Of a DNA stretch of 9,223 nucleotides, positions 6,072-9,223 are shown in pieces (within the stretch, counting starts at the first letter, position 1; the number at the start of each line of letters is the position of its first letter). A program made the translations under genes and the position numbers. The stretch covers positions 1-9,223 of the forward strand of contig CALANC010000244.1 in NCBI GenBank assembly GCA_937925895.1. The letters are read 5' to 3'. The stretch is from an uncultured Desulfobacterales bacterium. Lineage in GTDB: Bacteria; Desulfobacterota; Desulfobacteria; Desulfobacterales; UBA11574. Under the pieces are notes generated by a model. It was given only the letters and a program-made list of their open reading frames with translations. It was not told the DNA's origin and made no database searches.

Positions 6072-7619
6072 ATGACTTTAGCACTACCTCAAAAACAACA
6101 TCTGAAATTCTCTCATATCTCTGCCCGTTTTATCACCGTAATAATTCTATGGTGTTTACTGTTTCCAAGCTGTCATGTGGCTCAAATAGGGCCATCCGAA
6201 AAAAAAATTAACGTACAACCGAATCAACCGGTGATCCGTATCAAGATCACAAGGCAAGGCTACAATTTCCACCGTCCCTGGCAACGGAGAGCGTCTTCTA
6301 CGCATACCGCCATCGGTGTGGTAATTGAAGGGCCGCGAGTGTTGGTGACGTCCAGGTTTCTGGCAGACAATAGATACATTGAGCTGGAAAGAGTGGACAA
6401 TAGAAAAAAAAGCGGGGCAAAAATTGAGGTAATCGATTACGAGACGAACCTTGCCGTTCTGCAACCGATTCATCCTCGATTTCTGGAAAATATTCAACCC
6501 CTGAAACTGACAACCGATGCCTTTCAGGGAGATCAATTGGCTGTCTGGCAGGTGAATCCTAACGGTGGTGTTACACCTGCTTTGGGTACGATAACCTCCA
6601 TCGAACTCACTCGTTATCCTTTTAGTGACTACTTTCTAACCTATCGTTTAAACAGCTCGCTACAGTATCGATTCAATAACTTTACCCTCCCTGTGGTCAA
6701 AAACGATAAACTTGCAGGGCTTCTTATGCGATATGATTCCAAGGCCCAAACAATTGATGTGATTGCTGCACCGGTTATTGAAAATTTTATAAAAGATGCA
6801 GTCGACGGTAATTATTTAGGATTTCCCATGTCCGGTATAAAAATCGCCCCCACCGAAGACCCTCAGCTCAGACGATATGTGGGTATTGCTGGAAAACCCG
6901 GTGGAGTTTACGTGGAGAAGGTCATAAAAAACAGCGCCGCTGAGAGAGCAGGCATACGAAAAGGGGATATTATTATGGAAATCGCCGGATTTGGTCTCGA
7001 TAGCCGCGGCAATTATGATCATCCCATTTATGGAAAAGTATCTCTGTCACATTTGATCCGTTGTGAATATTACGTGGGAAACAGCATCACTTTCAGGATC
7101 TTCCGCACAGGAAAGGAATTCACTGTCGATGTGATTTTAGACCACATACAGCCGGAAGATTATCTGGTTCCTCCTTACATCGTTGACAAAGCGCCACGTT
7201 ATTATATTCTGGGCGGCTTGGTCTTCCAGGAGCTTTCCGGTACTTACCTTAGAGAATACGGCAAGGAATGGTCGGCAAAAGCCCCTGTGCACTTGGCATA
7301 CTACCTGGCCAATCAGGACAACTTTGCGTATGACGGCAGGGAAAAAATCGTTTTTCTCTCCAGAGTCTTACCCACATCATACACCATCGGATACAATGAG
7401 CTTTCCCACCTGGTAATTAAACGCATAAACAACAAAGATATCTTCAAGCTTGACGATATACCCCCGGCATTGGAAAATCCAAAAAATGGTTTTCATAAAC
7501 TTGAATTTGAACAACGACCTAAAGTAATTTATATTGATACACTTGAAATTCCGAAAATCAACAAACAAATCCGGGAAAGATATAATCTGCCCGCTTTGAA
7601 GAATATGGGTCCCCGTTAA
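6072..7619 (+). CDS. Catalytically dead HtrA/Deg-like paralogue (pseudoprotease) with PDZ domains
   Basis: This 515-residue protein aligns along its length with the preceding protease but has lost the active site. H89 corresponds to R95 (VTSRFLAD), D120 to N126 (ETNLAVL) and S199 to F204 (FNNFTLPVV, where the NPGNSGGP motif is gone). The rest of the domain order is kept: protease-like fold to about residue 245, PDZ at about 268-357 (AGIRKGDIIMEIAGFGLDS at 293-311), and the C-terminal PDZ-like domain at 375-493 (YYILGGLVFQELS, IVFLSRVLPTSYTIGY, VIKRINNKDIFKLDD). Both proteins end with a related R-Y-N-hydrophobic tail. The N-terminus has a hydrophobic segment ending LLFPSC, so C33 might be lipidated, although Phe at -3 is not canonical. 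The frame is intact over 515 codons with conservative changes, arguing for a selected non-proteolytic role such as regulator, scaffold or chaperone, not decay. It starts 13 bases after the upstream stop with no good SD, suggesting translational coupling. Confidence 0.88.
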   Translation: MTLALPQKQHLKFSHISARFITVIILWCLLFPSCHVAQIGPSEKKINVQPNQPVIRIKITRQGYNFHRPWQRRASSTHTAIGVVIEGPRVLVTSRFLADNRYIELERVDNRKKSGAKIEVIDYETNLAVLQPIHPRFLENIQPLKLTTDAFQGDQLAVWQVNPNGGVTPALGTITSIELTRYPFSDYFLTYRLNSSLQYRFNNFTLPVVKNDKLAGLLMRYDSKAQTIDVIAAPVIENFIKDAVDGNYLGFPMSGIKIAPTEDPQLRRYVGIAGKPGGVYVEKVIKNSAAERAGIRKGDIIMEIAGFGLDSRGNYDHPIYGKVSLSHLIRCEYYVGNSITFRIFRTGKEFTVDVILDHIQPEDYLVPPYIVDKAPRYYILGGLVFQELSGTYLREYGKEWSAKAPVHLAYYLANQDNFAYDGREKIVFLSRVLPTSYTIGYNELSHLVIKRINNKDIFKLDDIPPALENPKNGFHKLEFEQRPKVIYIDTLEIPKINKQIRERYNLPALKNMGPR

Positions 7620-7694
7620 CGAAGACGTTTCCCTGTTTCTATTTTAATACCTAAATCTGGCATGAAAATTGATGAGAACCTTTAAGATAGTTAA

Positions 7695-7724
7695 TTGACA
7701 CGGGTTTAAAAAGAATCATATAAT
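7695..7724 (+). promoter_or_regulatory. Near-consensus sigma-70 promoter of the LysM gene
   Basis: TTGACA at 7695-7700 and TATAAT at 7719-7724 are both perfect and are separated by 18 bases. Transcription should start near 7731, leaving a leader of about 140 bases before the LysM start codon. This is the strongest promoter visible in the window. Confidence 0.8.
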
Positions 7725-7859
7725 TATATGTGTTACCCAAATGGTAGATCGGACGATGATCCTTTTTTCTAATCAATTTAAACGCAAGAATCGGGTAATA
7801 AACGAATAAATCTAATATAAATCATCTCAATGCATTTAGAAAAAGGACGAATTTGTTCA

Positions 7860-7865
7860 GGGAGG
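7860..7865 (+). promoter_or_regulatory. Ribosome binding site of the LysM gene
   Basis: GGGAGG ends 7 bases before the ATG at 7873, an optimal spacing that fixes the start codon. Confidence 0.8.
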
Positions 7866-7872
7866 ACAATCG

Positions 7873-8517
7873 ATGGAAGAAAAAAACTCCGACTTTAGAG
7901 TAAATATAAATTCAGAACAACAAGAAGCCTTATTTGAGGAAGAAGAATATTCACCCTGGAAGAAAAAAGATAAATCCAAGTCTAAGATATTTAAAATGCC
8001 CGAGGAAGTTCCCTTTTTATGGTTTGGGATTGGTTTTTTAGTGCTGATTATTCTATTAATCCTATTCTTTCCCAAGGGTAGAAACAGCATAAATGAAAGC
8101 CAGATCGCCGATCTGGAGGCCAGAATAAAAAAGCTGGAAGAAAGGGTTGTCAAGCTTGAAACCATTGATGACAAGGTCGCACAAATCTGGGAGCAGGCGA
8201 AAGCCTTTGAACAATTCAAAGAACGATTCGACCGATCAGAGGCATCCCTTTCTTTGAGAATGGATCAAATTGCCCAAAGTATAGATGACTTGAAGAAAAA
8301 GTTAGCAAAAGCAACACCCAAGCAGGTTAAGACTTCAAGCCAAAAGAAAGTTACTAAAAAAACAGGGAAAAAACGTTATCATACCGTCAGTGCCGGCGAC
8401 ACCCTGTACGGCATTAGTCGTAAGTACGGCTTGACAGTGGAAAAGATACGGCAATTGAATAAACTGGCCAAAAGCGCTGATATTCATCCGGGGCAGGAAC
8501 TATTAGTAACTCCCTAA
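7873..8517 (+). CDS. Membrane-anchored coiled-coil LysM protein
   Basis: This 214-residue protein is built from four parts. A charged acidic/lysine-rich N-terminus (1-46) carries no signal peptide. A single transmembrane helix follows (about 47-67, PFLWFGIGFLVLIILLILFF). A predicted coiled coil comes next (about 75-146, SQIADLEARIKKLEERVVKL and onward), then a lysine-rich linker (147-168). The C-terminal LysM domain (169-213) shows YHTVSAGDTLYGISRKYGLT, IRQLNKLAK and IHPGQELLV. LysM binds N-acetylglucosamine-containing glycans such as peptidoglycan. By the positive-inside rule and the LysM, the N-terminus is probably cytoplasmic and the coiled coil and LysM periplasmic, so it would tie the inner membrane to the cell wall. 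No catalytic domain is present. It has its own strong promoter and ribosome site and appears monocistronic. I do not know a named orthologue. Confidence 0.88.
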   Translation: MEEKNSDFRVNINSEQQEALFEEEEYSPWKKKDKSKSKIFKMPEEVPFLWFGIGFLVLIILLILFFPKGRNSINESQIADLEARIKKLEERVVKLETIDDKVAQIWEQAKAFEQFKERFDRSEASLSLRMDQIAQSIDDLKKKLAKATPKQVKTSSQKKVTKKTGKKRYHTVSAGDTLYGISRKYGLTVEKIRQLNKLAKSADIHPGQELLVTP

Positions 8518-8540
8518 CCGGGTGCATGGTGGATACGGTA

Positions 8541-8568
8541 TTGACAATTTTAAAATATCATATACAAT
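8541..8568 (+). promoter_or_regulatory. Promoter of the tRNA-Leu gene
   Basis: A perfect TTGACA at 8541-8546 is followed after 16 bases by TACAAT at 8563-8568 (5 of 6). The expected start, about 8575, lies only a few bases before the mature tRNA 5' end at 8582. Confidence 0.75.
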
Positions 8569-8581
8569 TTTATCTCGTCAG

Positions 8582-8668
8582 GCCGGAGTGGTGAAATTGG
8601 TAGACGCACGGGACTCAAAATCCCGCGGGGGCGACCCCATCTCGGTTCGATTCCGAGCTCCGGCACCA
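8582..8668 (+). tRNA. tRNA-Leu (anticodon CAA)
   Basis: This is a class II tRNA of 87 nt with encoded CCA. The acceptor stem GCCGGAG (8582-8588) pairs with CTCCGGC (8658-8664), followed by discriminator A and CCA at 8666-8668. The anticodon stem CGGGA/TCCCG (8609-8613 and 8621-8625) encloses the loop CTCAAAA, giving anticodon CAA at 8616-8618, which reads UUG leucine codons. The extended variable arm (GGGG-CGA-CCCC) is diagnostic of the Leu/Ser/Tyr class, and the T arm CTCGG-TTCGATT-CCGAG is regular. The integrase fragment just downstream, pointing towards the tRNA 3' end, suggests that this end served as an attachment site. Confidence 0.97.
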
Positions 8669-8676
8669 GCATTATT

Positions 8677-8715
8677 AAGGGTTTGACAGCATACCATGCT
8701 GTTAAGCCCTTTTTT
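8677..8715 (+). terminator. Intrinsic terminator after tRNA-Leu
   Basis: GGGTTTGACAGCA (8679-8691) pairs with TGCTGTTAAGCCC (8697-8709) over 13 base pairs, two of them G-U, around a 5-base loop. A run of six T follows at 8710-8715, and flanking AA/TT can extend the stem. It lies 8 bases after the CCA end, so the tRNA transcript is short and monocistronic. Confidence 0.93.
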
Positions 8716-8716
8716 A

Positions 8717-8774
8717 TTAGGCATTGAGCCGGATAGGAGCGTTGAAATGCAGTAATGGTAAGTGTTAGGCATTG
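8717..8774. repeat. 10-base direct repeat TTAGGCATTG flanking the integrase 3' end
   Basis: TTAGGCATTG occurs at 8717-8726, right after the tRNA terminator, and at 8765-8774, where it overlaps the stop codon of the integrase fragment. It is short enough to be chance, but its position at the supposed island edge makes it a possible scar of recombination. Confidence 0.3.
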
Positions 8775-9121
8775 GTTATAGATTCTCTCTTTTCGTTCAA
8801 GTCGGTGACTGTCACCAAGTTTGTAACTATTTGGGATTTGAGATAAGTCTCTTGTTTCTGTGAAGCAAGTTTCAAATCTGTATCGTTTACAATGTTGTAT
8901 CGGTCAAAAACAGACCGTGTTTTATGCCCTGAAATCATCATTGCCACTCTCTCGGGTATTCCAGACCGTACCATGTTTCTAACGGCGGCTCTGCGAAAGT
9001 CATGGAACAACCTTTTGCCGATTTTAGCATCTTTGCAAGCTGTATCCCATGAGCACCTGAAGTCTCTAATCTTGCCTTCCCCGCCTATACTCGGGAAAAC
9101 ATATGGTATCAATCTCCGTTC
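8765..9121 (-). pseudogene. Tyrosine recombinase (phage-type integrase), C-terminal fragment
   Basis: The minus-strand frame encodes the C-terminal catalytic part of a tyrosine site-specific recombinase. Counting from the TTG at 9112, it shows [14 protein letters not shown] with H37 and R40 (the HxxR motif), [10 protein letters not shown] with H63, and Y72 in FDRYNIV, the expected nucleophile. Full integrases of this type are roughly 350-400 residues; here only about 115 remain. The N-terminal DNA-binding domains, the first catalytic Arg and the beta-sheet Lys are missing, and an in-frame TAA at 9122-9124 closes the frame upstream. It therefore cannot recombine by itself and is best read as a remnant, unless it is an assembly artefact. 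Its 3' end is about 97 bases from the tRNA-Leu, the usual arrangement for an island integrated into a tRNA gene. Confidence 0.85.
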
Positions 9122-9204
9122 TTAACTCTTTTTATACCTCCTTTTCTTGAAACCCTTGGGCGTGTCTTCCTTCCAGGGGTTTCAGCCTTTTTACCTAATC
9201 CTAT
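9109..9204 (-). other. Short basic frame upstream of the integrase fragment, unrecognised
   Basis: A different minus-strand frame is open between TAA (9205-9207) and TGA (9109-9111). It encodes a very basic stretch, including [20 protein letters not shown], whose stop overlaps the first codons of the integrase fragment. It could be the tail of an excisionase-like or other DNA-binding gene formerly upstream of the integrase, or chance. An AAGGAGG-like site lies inside it near 9139-9145. There is no start codon in view; I do not assign a function. Confidence 0.25.
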
Positions 9205-9223
9205 TTATTGTGTTTTAAAATCC

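Noticed and set aside
7747..7768. Intrinsic terminator between the HtrA pair and the LysM gene
   Set aside because: The stem GATC/GATC has only four base pairs with a 7-base loop; the T tract alone is not enough, and it lies downstream of the LysM promoter.
7857..8219. Minus-strand 120-codon serine-rich frame
   Set aside because: It is antisense to the LysM gene, covering its ribosome site and transmembrane and coiled-coil regions; the sense product has clear domains.
8578..8772. Minus-strand 64-codon frame with the peptide RNRTEMGSPPRDFESRAST
   Set aside because: It is the antisense translation of the tRNA-Leu gene and its terminator, a well-known source of false protein calls.
8892..9125. 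Plus-strand 77-codon frame antisense to the integrase
   Set aside because: The opposite strand encodes clear recombinase motifs (HDFR, GHKT, Y), so this is a shadow frame.
1..9223. CRISPR array or long interspersed repeats
   Set aside because: No regularly spaced repeats were seen; the only repeats are the short dnaK-tail repeat and a 10-base direct repeat near the tRNA.

Overview
The window looks like chromosomal DNA of a sulfate-reducing or related member of the Desulfobacterota (former Deltaproteobacteria). This rests on an inner/outer-membrane lifestyle (lipoproteins, periplasmic HtrA-type proteins), a DUF3568 lipoprotein typical of that phylum, moderately AT-rich DNA and strong AAGGAGG ribosome binding sites. 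The placement is inferred from protein character, not from a search.

Layout, left to right. (1) 1-1026: two minus-strand genes, a small DUF3568-type lipoprotein followed by tilS. The tilS frame stops after 184 codons, just past the N-terminal PP-loop ATPase domain, and the DNA beyond it (1-107) no longer looks like tilS. A plus-strand frame open from the window edge runs into tilS there, so this looks like a rearrangement or insertion junction. (2) 1249-1540: a well preserved large-type SRP RNA gene with Alu and S domains and its own promoter. (3) 1610-4403: the grpE-dnaK heat-shock operon, closed by a strong intrinsic terminator; neither hrcA nor dnaJ is in the window and no CIRCE operator is visible. 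(4) 4437-7619: a promoter followed by two tandem paralogous HtrA/Deg-like genes. The first keeps a complete His-Asp-Ser triad. The second keeps the fold, the PDZ domain and the C-terminal domain but has lost all three catalytic residues. (5) 7695-8517: a near-consensus promoter, a roughly 140-base leader, and a membrane-anchored coiled-coil LysM protein. (6) 8541-8715: a promoter, tRNA-Leu(CAA) with encoded CCA, and an intrinsic terminator. (7) 8765-9223: the C-terminal catalytic part of a tyrosine recombinase, pointing at the tRNA 3' end, with its N-terminal part missing. This is the usual arrangement at the edge of an island integrated in a tRNA gene.

Most of the genes fit a protein-quality and envelope theme: co-translational targeting (SRP RNA), cytoplasmic folding (GrpE/DnaK), periplasmic proteolysis or chaperoning (the HtrA pair) and peptidoglycan binding (LysM). 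The most interesting item is the protease/pseudoprotease tandem, where an active periplasmic protease is encoded 13 bases upstream of a catalytically dead, possibly lipid-anchored paralogue. Both ends of the window (truncated tilS, truncated integrase) carry signs of genome rearrangement.
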